Below, in pieces: positions 50,248-58,426 of a stretch of DNA of 61,307 nt. This stretch comes from Spirochaetales bacterium (GTDB taxonomy: Bacteria; Spirochaetota; Spirochaetia; DSM-2461), in contig JAFGXR010000107.1 in the NCBI GenBank assembly GCA_016936555.1, positions 1-61,307 of the forward strand, written 5' to 3'. The notes below the pieces were generated by a model, which was not told where the DNA came from, did no database searches, and saw only the letters and a list, made by a program, of their open reading frames with translations. Every line of letters starts with the position of its first letter. The stretch's first letter is position 1. The translations under genes were made by a program, and so were the position numbers.

Positions 50248-51606
50248 ATGTATAGAAAGCAGCTGGATTATCTGCATGATTGGAAAAAGAGGAAAAACAG
50301 GAAACCGCTGGTCATACGCGGTGCCCGACAGGTCGGAAAGACCTACCTCGTCAGAGAATTCGGGAAAGAATCATTCAAACACTATATAGAACTCAATTTT
50401 GATGAGAAACCTACCCTTGCCGATTTATTCGACTCCGATGATCTGGATGTGATTCTCCGGTATCTCTCCATTGAGTCCCAATGTGAGATCATCCCCGGAG
50501 AAACGTTAATTTTCCTCGATGAGATTCAAAGAGCTCCCGATATATTTGCTAAATTACGGTATTTCTTTGAAAAAAAGCCGGAACTTCATATTATTGCTGC
50601 CGGATCGTTACTGGATTTCCTGCTTGCCGATCATCAATTCTCCATGCCTGTTGGAAGAATTGAATATATGTTTATGGGGCCTCTGGATTTTGCGGAATTC
50701 CTTCTCGGAACAGGAGAAGATCATCTCTATCATTTTGTTAAAGAGTTCCAATTGAATGATCCCGTACCCCAATCAATTCACAACAAACTGACCGATCTGG
50801 TGCGTCTGTATACGGGAGTTGGCGGAATGCCTTCTGCTCTAAGGGAGTATCTCGACACGGGTAAACTGGCTGATGCGGAGAGAGAGATGAGTTCCATACT
50901 CTCAACATACAGGGATGATTTCTCCAAATACGGTACTAAAACTGATCCTGCACTTCTTCAGATGGTCCTGGATAAAGCCCCGGCGCTTATCGGGAAAAAA
51001 GTGAAATATTCGGAAATATCCCGGGATGTGAAGTCTGCTGTCCTGAAGCAATCGATCGATTTTTTGGCGAAGGCGAGAGTTCTTTCACCTGTTTTTCACA
51101 GTTCCGGGAATGCTGTTCCCTTGAGAGCCGGGATAAAAGAGAGGGATTTTAAACTGCTTTTTCTCGATACAGGTTTGATGATGCGGTCTTTGGGATTGAA
51201 TCTGATAGATATCAAAAATGATAAACTCCTTCTGGCGAACAGAGGCGCTGTAGCTGAGCAGTATATCGGACAGCAACTGATTTCGAATCTGCAAGCCTCA
51301 TACGAAGAACCGGAAATATTCTACTGGAACCGGGAAAAACCGGGAGCCTCTTCGGAGCTGGACTTTCTTGTGCAGAGGGGGGGGCTGATTGTCCCGGTAG
51401 AAGTCAAATCGGGAAAGACCGGAAGTTTAAAATCTCTCCAGGTCTTCGCAGCCATGAAAAAAAGCTCTTTGGCAGTCCGATTCAATCTCGATGTTCCTTC
51501 AGTATTGAATAGCGAAACGTCAATTCCGACGATGGAGGCTCACAAGTTTACACTTGTGAGCCTCCCTCTTTACCTCGCAACAGAACTTCCGAGGCTTATC
51601 CCCTGA
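50248..51606 (+). CDS. AAA_14/DUF4143 ATPase
   Basis: 452 residues: AAA_14 domain (1-200) with Walker A GARQVGKT (25-32) and Walker B LIFLDEIQRAP, then DUF4143 (about 215-400) with a PD-(D/E)xK-like SSELDFLVQRGGLIVPVEVK. These proteins occur in strain-variable copies; their role is not settled. The gene is more AT-rich than its neighbours, which fits recent transfer. AAGGA precedes the ATG. Confidence 0.87.
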   Translation: MYRKQLDYLHDWKKRKNRKPLVIRGARQVGKTYLVREFGKESFKHYIELNFDEKPTLADLFDSDDLDVILRYLSIESQCEIIPGETLIFLDEIQRAPDIFAKLRYFFEKKPELHIIAAGSLLDFLLADHQFSMPVGRIEYMFMGPLDFAEFLLGTGEDHLYHFVKEFQLNDPVPQSIHNKLTDLVRLYTGVGGMPSALREYLDTGKLADAEREMSSILSTYRDDFSKYGTKTDPALLQMVLDKAPALIGKKVKYSEISRDVKSAVLKQSIDFLAKARVLSPVFHSSGNAVPLRAGIKERDFKLLFLDTGLMMRSLGLNLIDIKNDKLLLANRGAVAEQYIGQQLISNLQASYEEPEIFYWNREKPGASSELDFLVQRGGLIVPVEVKSGKTGSLKSLQVFAAMKKSSLAVRFNLDVPSVLNSETSIPTMEAHKFTLVSLPLYLATELPRLIP

Positions 51607-52237
51607 AATAATCCTTCGCCCATTTCACTTTGATGAAATAGTGGGAGTTTCCTCCCCGATCAGGATGATAGGCCTTGCTCAGCTCCCGGTAGAGCCGGGT
51701 CACTGTTTCGGCTGAGGGCATTCCGTAATTCTGATCCGGTTCCCACTGCAGGGCCAGGGCCGCTCCCAGGTATTCGACTTTCTTCAAAGGGAGATGCTCG
51801 TACTCACCGGCCAGCTTATCCAGGTAGCCGTCGAAAAAGTCCATCCAGTCTCCATGACTGAATTGCCCGTATTCATCAGTTCTCTTTTTGGTGGAAGGGA
51901 GAAAGGATTTCCGGTAGACAGGGCAGCTGTCCCGTCCGGTCATCCGCTTTTCCAGCCGGGAACATAGTGTGAAAATCACTTTGATATAGGCGGGAAGGCG
52001 GGACAGGCCGGTGCGGATATACTCCTCTCTTTCAAATCTCCCTTTTTCTCTTGCCGCCAGGTAATCCCTTTTGATCAGGAAAAAGAGGGGAAAGAAGGGG
52101 TTTTTCGGGAGCCTGTAGGTTCTGTAAAAATTGTCCAGATTACCGGGCTCGATGACAGCATTGTGGAGCAGGGAATAGCACCGCCTGTTAAAGCGCAGTT
52201 TCAGAAGTCCCGGTTCGCTGCTCAGGTAGCTGACCAT
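51596..52237 (-). CDS. J-domain-containing protein
   Basis: 213 residues from the first ATG. The C-terminal 35 residues resemble a truncated J-domain with the HPD motif (LYRELSKAYHPDRGGNSHYF), which stimulates Hsp70 ATPase. The remainder is helical and unassigned. The frame stays open and protein-like for at least 35 codons upstream (SISYLLDKQPKALGKDRRWP) but without an ATG, GTG or TTG start, so the true N-terminus may be lost together with the kinase remnant next to it. The 3' end overlaps the AAA_14 gene by 11 bp. Confidence 0.65.
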   Translation of the reverse strand: MVSYLSSEPGLLKLRFNRRCYSLLHNAVIEPGNLDNFYRTYRLPKNPFFPLFFLIKRDYLAAREKGRFEREEYIRTGLSRLPAYIKVIFTLCSRLEKRMTGRDSCPVYRKSFLPSTKKRTDEYGQFSHGDWMDFFDGYLDKLAGEYEHLPLKKVEYLGAALALQWEPDQNYGMPSAETVTRLYRELSKAYHPDRGGNSHYFIKVKWAKDYFRG

Positions 52238-52332
52238 CAGGGGCCAGCGCCTGTCTTTTCCAAGAGCTTTCGGCTGTTTGTCCAGGAGATAGCTGATACT
52301 GTAGATTGACCGTCCGACGGGACGGCGGCGCT

Positions 52333-52587
52333 TTACTTTCCGCGCCGGACGGGCAGGGTAATTGTGAACTCGCAGCCTTGGTCCTCCAGATTCCGGTAGG
52401 AAATGTCACCGTTGTATTTGTTTATTATACCGTAACTCATGGTCAGACCCAATCCCATATTCTTCGTTCCCTTTTTATTGGAAGAAAAGGGCAGAAGGAT
52501 GTCCTTCAGCCTGAAAGAAGGGGCCATTTCTCTGCTGAGAATACTTTCGTTAAGGGTCTTGGGAGCTGGTGCCGAATTTATAAACAT
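52333..52587 (-). pseudogene. Histidine-kinase C-terminal remnant
   Basis: About 84 codons end in a clear HATPase tail: LPFSSNKKGTKNMGLGLTMS (G2 box GLGL) and GDISYRNLEDQGCEFTITLP. The phosphoacceptor region, N-box and first G-box are missing, and the upstream side is occupied by the divergent gene at 52586. It is a leftover of a deleted sensor kinase. Confidence 0.75.
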
Positions 52588-53185
52588 GATACAGAATGCC
52601 CTCTATTCGATTAAAAGTTTCTTCTACCAGTTCTCAAGATCCGAAATGGTACTGGTTATAACGGCGGCGGCCGCTGTTCTCATCGGGCTTGTCGCGCTCT
52701 TTACAGCCCTGGGGCTTTTCAGAAAATACAGAAAAGCATCTGATATCAGGCGCATGCTGATCATTCTTCAATCACTGGATCTGCTCTATTACAGTCTTGA
52801 TAAGCACATCCATTCCTGGAAAAATGCCAAAAGCGACGGACAGAGCACCGAAGCCCAGAAATTCTGGCGGTATACCGATCTCACGGAGCTCGTCACCCGT
52901 CTTCAGGAATTGAAGGTCCTGTCAAAGATCCATATGAAAAAGACTGTCCATCTTGAGATCGAGGCCCTTCTCGAATTTCTGGGAGATCTGATCCTCATTT
53001 CCTACAGAGGTGAGGACCGATCGGGTAAGCGCTACAGAGTGACGGATATTCTCTCGACGGATAATTTTGATTTAAAGCTCAATGAGATTATAATGAATGT
53101 AGCGAGAGGAGTGAGTTTCAGGAATAAAAAAGACGCCGCGAAGGAAGCTGTTCAGGCTATCATTCTCAACAGCTATCTCAAATAA
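52586..53185 (+). CDS. Single-pass membrane protein at the head of the polysaccharide locus
   Basis: About 199 residues from MIQNALYSIK at 52586. One membrane segment (about 20-43) is followed by a cytoplasmic helical domain (LLYYSLDKHIHSWKNA, DLTELVTRLQELKVLSKIHM and EIEALLEFLGDLILISYRG). No domain is recognised. An in-frame ATG at 52439 would add residues that are antisense to the kinase remnant and is not preferred. It has no ribosome site. The GH16 gene starts 21 bp after its stop, so they are probably co-transcribed. Confidence 0.6.
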   Translation: MIQNALYSIKSFFYQFSRSEMVLVITAAAAVLIGLVALFTALGLFRKYRKASDIRRMLIILQSLDLLYYSLDKHIHSWKNAKSDGQSTEAQKFWRYTDLTELVTRLQELKVLSKIHMKKTVHLEIEALLEFLGDLILISYRGEDRSGKRYRVTDILSTDNFDLKLNEIIMNVARGVSFRNKKDAAKEAVQAIILNSYLK

Positions 53186-53206
53186 GCTCCTCTCTCCGGA
53201 GGAGCC

Positions 53207-53911
53207 TTGTCCCGTTCGTTTATATCGTTTTTTATGTTTTCGACACTCTTTTTCTCTTTTCTCTTCAGCGAGACAGTAGATCAGCTCGACTGGTCCGGAT
53301 ACTCCTGGATCATCAGGAACAACAGAGGGAAAGCCGGTCCGGGACCGAATTATTTCAGTTATCAATCCATTGCCGAAAATGGAGACGGTTCCCTTTCCAT
53401 GGATATATACCCGAGCCGTAACCGGTGGTACTGCGGCGAAATTTATACCGATGATTTATTCACCTATGGTAAATTCAATTTATCTCTGGAACTGTCAAGC
53501 CCTCTGGACAGCCAGGCTGTTTTCGGTTTTTTCCTTTACAATAATGAAGAACCTCCCCATTTTAATGAAATCGACTATGAGATGTCCCGCTGGGCTGTTC
53601 CCGACGGACCGGAAAGTCATTTTACCGTTCAGCCTTATACGAAAGAGGGAAACAGCAGATCCTTTTCATTGGGAAACGTCGAAGGACGGTGGCGAATCGT
53701 TCTCGATTGGAGGCCGGACCGGATTGAGGGTGCAATCGGACCGGCAGGAGAAGGACCGGTTAAAGAGTTCACCTACGGGGGATCTGATATCCCCACCGAT
53801 ACGGAGAGCCGGGTTCATATCAATTTCTGGCTTTTCCGCGGAGACCCCCCAAAGGAAGATGGAATCCTGTCGGTCAGGATCAGCGATTTTACCTACGAAC
53901 CCTACCAGTAA
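53207..53911 (+). CDS. Secreted GH16-like glycoside hydrolase
   Basis: 234 residues with a signal peptide (about 1-21). The fold is the GH16 beta-jelly roll, and the catalytic E-x-D-x-E motif is intact at E121, D123 and E125 (FNEIDYEMS). GH16 enzymes cut beta-1,3/1,4-glucans, agar or related polymers. Here the enzyme may trim the polymer made by the neighbouring synthase, as a periplasmic glycosidase often accompanies exopolysaccharide machines. A TTG start is used with GGAGGAG four to five bases upstream; ATG 53234 is an alternative. The 3' end overlaps the deacetylase gene by 10 bp. Confidence 0.85.
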   Translation: MSRSFISFFMFSTLFFSFLFSETVDQLDWSGYSWIIRNNRGKAGPGPNYFSYQSIAENGDGSLSMDIYPSRNRWYCGEIYTDDLFTYGKFNLSLELSSPLDSQAVFGFFLYNNEEPPHFNEIDYEMSRWAVPDGPESHFTVQPYTKEGNSRSFSLGNVEGRWRIVLDWRPDRIEGAIGPAGEGPVKEFTYGGSDIPTDTESRVHINFWLFRGDPPKEDGILSVRISDFTYEPYQ

Positions 53912-56304
53912 GTGGCTTTGATTCTCAAAAAGAACCCGTTGACACCCCCCTCATTCCAGTCCTTGTTGTTGTAGAGTCCCGAAAGAGCGTTAAAGCCCGA
54001 CATGGTGTATCCGGCCATATAATCGACACCTTTGAAGTGGAAAATCAGACCGCTTTCAAACCCCGCATTCTCCTGCCAGAGCAAATCGGCCACATTGTAG
54101 AAACTGAAGACGGTGTAAATTTCCAGATTCCGCCAGCTCAGTCCCAGATCCAGTCCCATCTGGTGAAGTGTCGTGCTGTCCCCGGTCATATACCGGAACT
54201 GATAGGCTGCCCCCGGCGAAAGAAAGAACGGTCCTGCCGGCGCTGTCCAGGACACCCCGGCGGAGAGGCGAAGCGAATTGCTGTGGTCCCAGAGCGGATA
54301 GGTTTTGAACGTGCCGCCATCGAGAAATTTGACTCCTGCGCTGAAGTGGAGAGCTGACTTTGTCAGTTCCAGATCGTACTGGAAGGCTGCGGCGATTTTA
54401 AATGCGTCGCCGTTGAGGGCCGCCGCTGTCTCGGCTGTCAGAGCATCGCCCTTGAACCAGAGCGAGCCGAAGAGATTGGGTACACCCGGCGCGTCATTAT
54501 CTGCCGTCTGCTCGTGATAGGTCAGAATCCGGTCATCAACGGCGATATCGTATTTCCCGATGATATCGGGGCTGAAGGCAACCTGAAGGCCCCATAATCC
54601 ATTGAAATCCGCTTTACCCTGTAGCCAGAGGGTCCGCGGTGCCATTTCCTGTCCCAGAGAGGGCTCTATTCCGGCGGAACGGGTCACCTGAAGCCATTTG
54701 TTTAAAGGATCCGGCACATAGTATCCCGCATCTAAGGATAGAAAATCTCCGATCATCTGTTCCATATAGATGTGTTTGAGGGAAAAGACGGAACCGTCGA
54801 TGGTTCCCGCAGTTATGTCGGCGAAATTGACCTCGTGGAACCCGAGTGCTCCGTAAACCTGCGAGCCTTCCCAGAGCGGCGACTGTATGTAGAAATAAAG
54901 GTCTTCCAGCTGGCTGTAGAACTGGAAATCTCCCGCTGCTCCTTCATCATCGGCCGAAGAGGTCTCGGCGCTGTCTTTCACCCTTGTTCCCAGAACCATT
55001 TTCCAGTCCAGCCCGAAGTCTATGTGTATCCCATCGGTTTTCACCGGCATGCCCGCCATATCTGACGGTGCAGCGGGTTTCAATTCCTTCAGGTCCCCCA
55101 GGATGACCGGTTCCGGTATGGTTACATCCATATCTTTCCAGCCCGAAGACAGCTCGGACATGGTTTTCACAGCGATTCCCGACTTGAGAATAAGGTTGCA
55201 GATCTCCCGGAATTCTTCTATAGAGAGCTCCGTTTCGAACTGGGAGTATTCTTCGATTTTATGGAATATGAAGATAACCAACTCTCCGTTCCTATAGGCG
55301 TTCTGCAGCCGTTTCGTAAGAGTTTCTCTATCGAACCCCGGGTAGATATTAACGGTTCTGAGCCTGTAGGGATCTCCCGGCGGTTCGGTTTCGGAATATT
55401 CTACAATGGTCCGGCCGCTGGAAAAAAACAGAGGAACCGTTTCCAGGAGGGCGGGACTGACTTTTCCATTGGGATAGCTGAAGTCCGGTTTTTCTATACC
55501 GTGCTCTTTGAAAAAGGCGGCATGGTCACGGAATATGGCATTCAGTTCCTCAGCGGTTTTGTCCTCGAGCCGCTCCCGGTAATGGGAACCGAGGCTCCAG
55601 CCGAAATCCTTTTCCAGGGAGTTCATCTGTTCCGCCGTCATATAAAAGGGGGTGCCGATCTTCTCCGGTATGACATACGCCGTAGCGGTCAGCCCAAGTT
55701 CTTTCAGAACCGGGGCTGCTCGGGTATATTGGCTTTCCCACCCGTCATCGAAGGTTATGACGGCGGCTCCGTCCCTGTCCTGGGGGCTTGCGAACAGGGG
55801 GCTCATTTCGAGTCGAACCGGACCTGATCCCCTGTCGTTTATCCAGATCTGGAAATATTTCATATCGGTCAGGTCCGGGCTGCCCCAGATTTTTCCCGCC
55901 GAGAGGGGAAGCGACAGATCGATCCAATGCCCCTCCATCAGCTGGGTTCTGTCGTCGCTTATCCTGTAGACAATCCTGTTTTCGAACAGACTGTCCGATG
56001 CGGCGAATATCCAGAACTCATTGAGGTTGTCCAGTCCGCTGACTTTCAGTTCGAGATCGATTCTCCTGCCCTCCAGGGAGAACGGGCCGGTTTCCCGGGT
56101 CGCCAGCTGAACATTGGTTCCTTTCCCTTCCGTTTCGAGAAAGAGAGAGCCGCCCCATTCCCGACCTGACTCGGCCACGCCGAATCGCCCCTCCGTCGAA
56201 TTGAGATAAAGGGATGACAGATCGCCGGAGGACAGGATTATCTGAGCAGAAGCGCTGCTGATAGAGATCAGGAAGATAAAAATCAGGGAATTAAGCCTTT
56301 TCAT
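53902..56304 (-). CDS. Polysaccharide deacetylase fused to an outer-membrane beta-barrel
   Basis: 800 residues with a signal peptide (about 1-20). Residues 25-175 form a beta-sandwich that may bind carbohydrate. A NodB domain (178-395) keeps D186/D187 (TFDDG), H241 (GSH), the FSYPNG motif and H348 (FIFHK). The second metal His, expected four residues after H241, is R245, so metal binding may be altered. Residues about 430-800 are alternating beta strands ending in an aromatic C-terminal residue (FFLRIKATYW), the mark of a BAM-inserted barrel. It probably deacetylates and exports polymer at the outer membrane, combining PgaA- and PgaB-like roles; that is inference. Confidence 0.85.
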   Translation of the reverse strand: MKRLNSLIFIFLISISSASAQIILSSGDLSSLYLNSTEGRFGVAESGREWGGSLFLETEGKGTNVQLATRETGPFSLEGRRIDLELKVSGLDNLNEFWIFAASDSLFENRIVYRISDDRTQLMEGHWIDLSLPLSAGKIWGSPDLTDMKYFQIWINDRGSGPVRLEMSPLFASPQDRDGAAVITFDDGWESQYTRAAPVLKELGLTATAYVIPEKIGTPFYMTAEQMNSLEKDFGWSLGSHYRERLEDKTAEELNAIFRDHAAFFKEHGIEKPDFSYPNGKVSPALLETVPLFFSSGRTIVEYSETEPPGDPYRLRTVNIYPGFDRETLTKRLQNAYRNGELVIFIFHKIEEYSQFETELSIEEFREICNLILKSGIAVKTMSELSSGWKDMDVTIPEPVILGDLKELKPAAPSDMAGMPVKTDGIHIDFGLDWKMVLGTRVKDSAETSSADDEGAAGDFQFYSQLEDLYFYIQSPLWEGSQVYGALGFHEVNFADITAGTIDGSVFSLKHIYMEQMIGDFLSLDAGYYVPDPLNKWLQVTRSAGIEPSLGQEMAPRTLWLQGKADFNGLWGLQVAFSPDIIGKYDIAVDDRILTYHEQTADNDAPGVPNLFGSLWFKGDALTAETAAALNGDAFKIAAAFQYDLELTKSALHFSAGVKFLDGGTFKTYPLWDHSNSLRLSAGVSWTAPAGPFFLSPGAAYQFRYMTGDSTTLHQMGLDLGLSWRNLEIYTVFSFYNVADLLWQENAGFESGLIFHFKGVDYMAGYTMSGFNALSGLYNNKDWNEGGVNGFFLRIKATYW

Positions 56305-56381
56305 GACAAATTAATAATAATACATGGACTGAAAATCTACAAAAATTTGCATATTGCTTTAAAACTAATATGATTTTATAT

Positions 56382-56714
56382 ATGAAAACGATTATGAAAG
56401 AGGGGATCTGTATTATTACACCGGAAACCGGACAACTGGATATTACCAATGCCACGACATTCGGGAGCGAAATATCGAAACTGATCAATGGCGAAAATGA
56501 TTATATCCTGAGTCTCGAGTCCGTAAATTTTATGGATTCATCGGGTCTCGGCAAAATTATTGAATTAATCCGGCTGGTCAAGGAGAAAGAACGGAAAATC
56601 GTATTGTGCAATATCCGGGATGCCGTGAAAGTTCTCTTCACCATGGTGAATCTGTCGCAGATCGTCTCTCTTCATGCTTCCGTTACCGATGCGGAAAACT
56701 TCCTGATCGGATAG
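56382..56714 (+). CDS. STAS-domain (anti-sigma-factor antagonist-like) protein
   Basis: 110 residues, one STAS domain. The switch motif DSSGLG (residues 52-57) carries the phosphorylatable Ser of SpoIIAA-type proteins. The partner kinase or phosphatase is not in the window. Starts at 56370, 56382 and 56394 are all in frame; 56382 best fits the usual N-terminus, whereas TTGCTT-17-TATATA (56354-56382) would favour 56394. It reads into the signalling gene 17 bp downstream, so it probably works in the same regulatory chain. Confidence 0.85.
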   Translation: MKTIMKEGICIITPETGQLDITNATTFGSEISKLINGENDYILSLESVNFMDSSGLGKIIELIRLVKEKERKIVLCNIRDAVKVLFTMVNLSQIVSLHASVTDAENFLIG

Positions 56715-56731
56715 GATAAAGGGGTTGTCTT

Positions 56732-58426
56732 TTGGCGCTGAAGTCGGAAGGTTCGAGGGAAATCTCTCCGTCTTTCTACTGGCTGGGTTCCGGTAGATCT
56801 GACGATTTCCTTCAGATCAATTCATATACTGTCGTCAGAAACGGATTATCTCTCCTTTTGGATCCCGGTCCGGTCCTCCTTTTCGAAGAAATACGAGATG
56901 CTTTCCGCGCAGTTACAACCGATCCTGTTCCCTCCATCATTTTTCTGTCCCATCAGGACCCCGATGTCTGCTCTTCACTGTCCCGCTGGGAAGAAGAGGG
57001 GTTTTGCGGAACTGTTATAGCCCATTGGAAAACAGCCTGGATTCTGCAGGATATTTCAACCCGGTGCACAGTTTTCGGCGCCGGCAGGGATAAAGCCCTC
57101 TCTCCTGAGATCAGTCTTATGGGGCTGGAAATCCTTAATCTTCCCTTTGTCCATTCTCCCGGTGCCATCGCTCTCTGGGATGGTGAAACGAAGACTCTTT
57201 TCTCCGGTGATCTTTTAAGCAGTTTCAGTCAGTCGGAGGAACTGTATTTCGAAACTTCGGATATGGAGGGTCTTCTCGGCTTTCACAGGGCTTATATGCC
57301 TTCGCTTTACTGGCTGAAAAACGGACTGAATGAAATCGCAGAGAAAAAGCCCGGACTCATATGCCCCCATTACGGGACGCTGATCTCCGGAAAGTCCGAA
57401 GAGGTTCTGGCAGCTCTTTCCATGCTGGATCTCGATGATCCCCGACGAATCGCCAGCGAGGATAAGGAGGATATCCTCGGTGAAATCCGGAAACTGAAGA
57501 TGAGCAACTTCGAGCTGAAGAAAAGCATGGTTCTCTCTCTCGATGATAAAATCCTCGATGCGGTAACAGGTCTCTATAACCAGACTTATCTCGATTCGTT
57601 TTTCCCCCTTTTTTACAACGGGAACAAAGAGGGATATTATCTCACTATCCGGCTTGATGATATGAAAGATTTCAACTCTCTGTACGGTTTCAGGGAAGGG
57701 GACGCGGCCATCTCCGTTCTGGCTCAGCTCCTCATAAGCATCAAGGAAGATGGATTCCTTCTGTTCAGAGGGGCCGGACCGATCATTACCATGCTGGTTC
57801 CCGGTAAGACAAAAGATGAAGTCATGGATATCATGGAACATATTCAGAAGGAAGTGAGCCAGTCCGAGGCATTTCTCAAAGAGATGACCTGCAGTATCGC
57901 GGCGGTGTTTCTCGGAGATCTGGCGGAAAGCAGCGACCCGCCGGAAACCGCGTTGAAAAAGGCTCTTCTGATCAGATTGAAATACCTCGATAAGCTCGGA
58001 CCGGACTCCATATGCCTGTCGCCGGAAAAGGACCAGTTGCCTTCGGGCAACCCGCTGATCATGATTTTCGATCCCGACAGGATCAATGGCAGATTTCTCA
58101 AAGATTTTCTGGAGCGGAGAGATTATGATGTCATTGTGAAAACCGACGGCACCAGAGCCTTGCACAGCATCGATATGAACAGGCCGTCGCTTATTATCTC
58201 GGAAATCCACATTTCACCGCTCGATGCTTTCCGGTTCAGGTCCAGGCTTCTTGAATCCGCCGATCTGAAAGATATTCCTTTTATACTCATGTCCCACATT
58301 AAATCGGATCCCTTTGTTACCCGGGCTTTCCAGCTGAAAATCTATCACTTTCTGAAAAAGCCCGTCTCCCTGGCCGAACTGGAGGGGCTTGTCGGATATC
58401 TGATAAAGGATCAGGATGAATATTAG
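56732..58426 (+). CDS. ODP-like diiron domain fused to a dead GGDEF and pseudo-receiver
   Basis: 564 residues in three parts. Residues 10-235 are a metallo-beta-lactamase fold of the oxygen-binding diiron type with all six ligands of flavodiiron-like centres: H74, D76, D78 (SHQDPDV), H141, D160 and H213. Residues 270-435 are a GGDEF domain whose active site reads RGAGP (346-350), so it cannot make cyclic-di-GMP. Residues 440-560 are a receiver-like domain with D447/D449 and K543 but E491 in place of the phosphoacceptor Asp. It is predicted to be an oxygen or redox sensor that signals by protein contact. A TTG start is preceded by AAAGGGG; the 3' end overlaps the synthase gene by 11 bp. Confidence 0.87.
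   Translation: MALKSEGSREISPSFYWLGSGRSDDFLQINSYTVVRNGLSLLLDPGPVLLFEEIRDAFRAVTTDPVPSIIFLSHQDPDVCSSLSRWEEEGFCGTVIAHWKTAWILQDISTRCTVFGAGRDKALSPEISLMGLEILNLPFVHSPGAIALWDGETKTLFSGDLLSSFSQSEELYFETSDMEGLLGFHRAYMPSLYWLKNGLNEIAEKKPGLICPHYGTLISGKSEEVLAALSMLDLDDPRRIASEDKEDILGEIRKLKMSNFELKKSMVLSLDDKILDAVTGLYNQTYLDSFFPLFYNGNKEGYYLTIRLDDMKDFNSLYGFREGDAAISVLAQLLISIKEDGFLLFRGAGPIITMLVPGKTKDEVMDIMEHIQKEVSQSEAFLKEMTCSIAAVFLGDLAESSDPPETALKKALLIRLKYLDKLGPDSICLSPEKDQLPSGNPLIMIFDPDRINGRFLKDFLERRDYDVIVKTDGTRALHSIDMNRPSLIISEIHISPLDAFRFRSRLLESADLKDIPFILMSHIKSDPFVTRAFQLKIYHFLKKPVSLAELEGLVGYLIKDQDEY

Noticed and set aside
56732-58426. Active diguanylate cyclase
   Set aside because: The catalytic motif is RGAGP, lacking the Glu/Asp needed for metal and catalysis.
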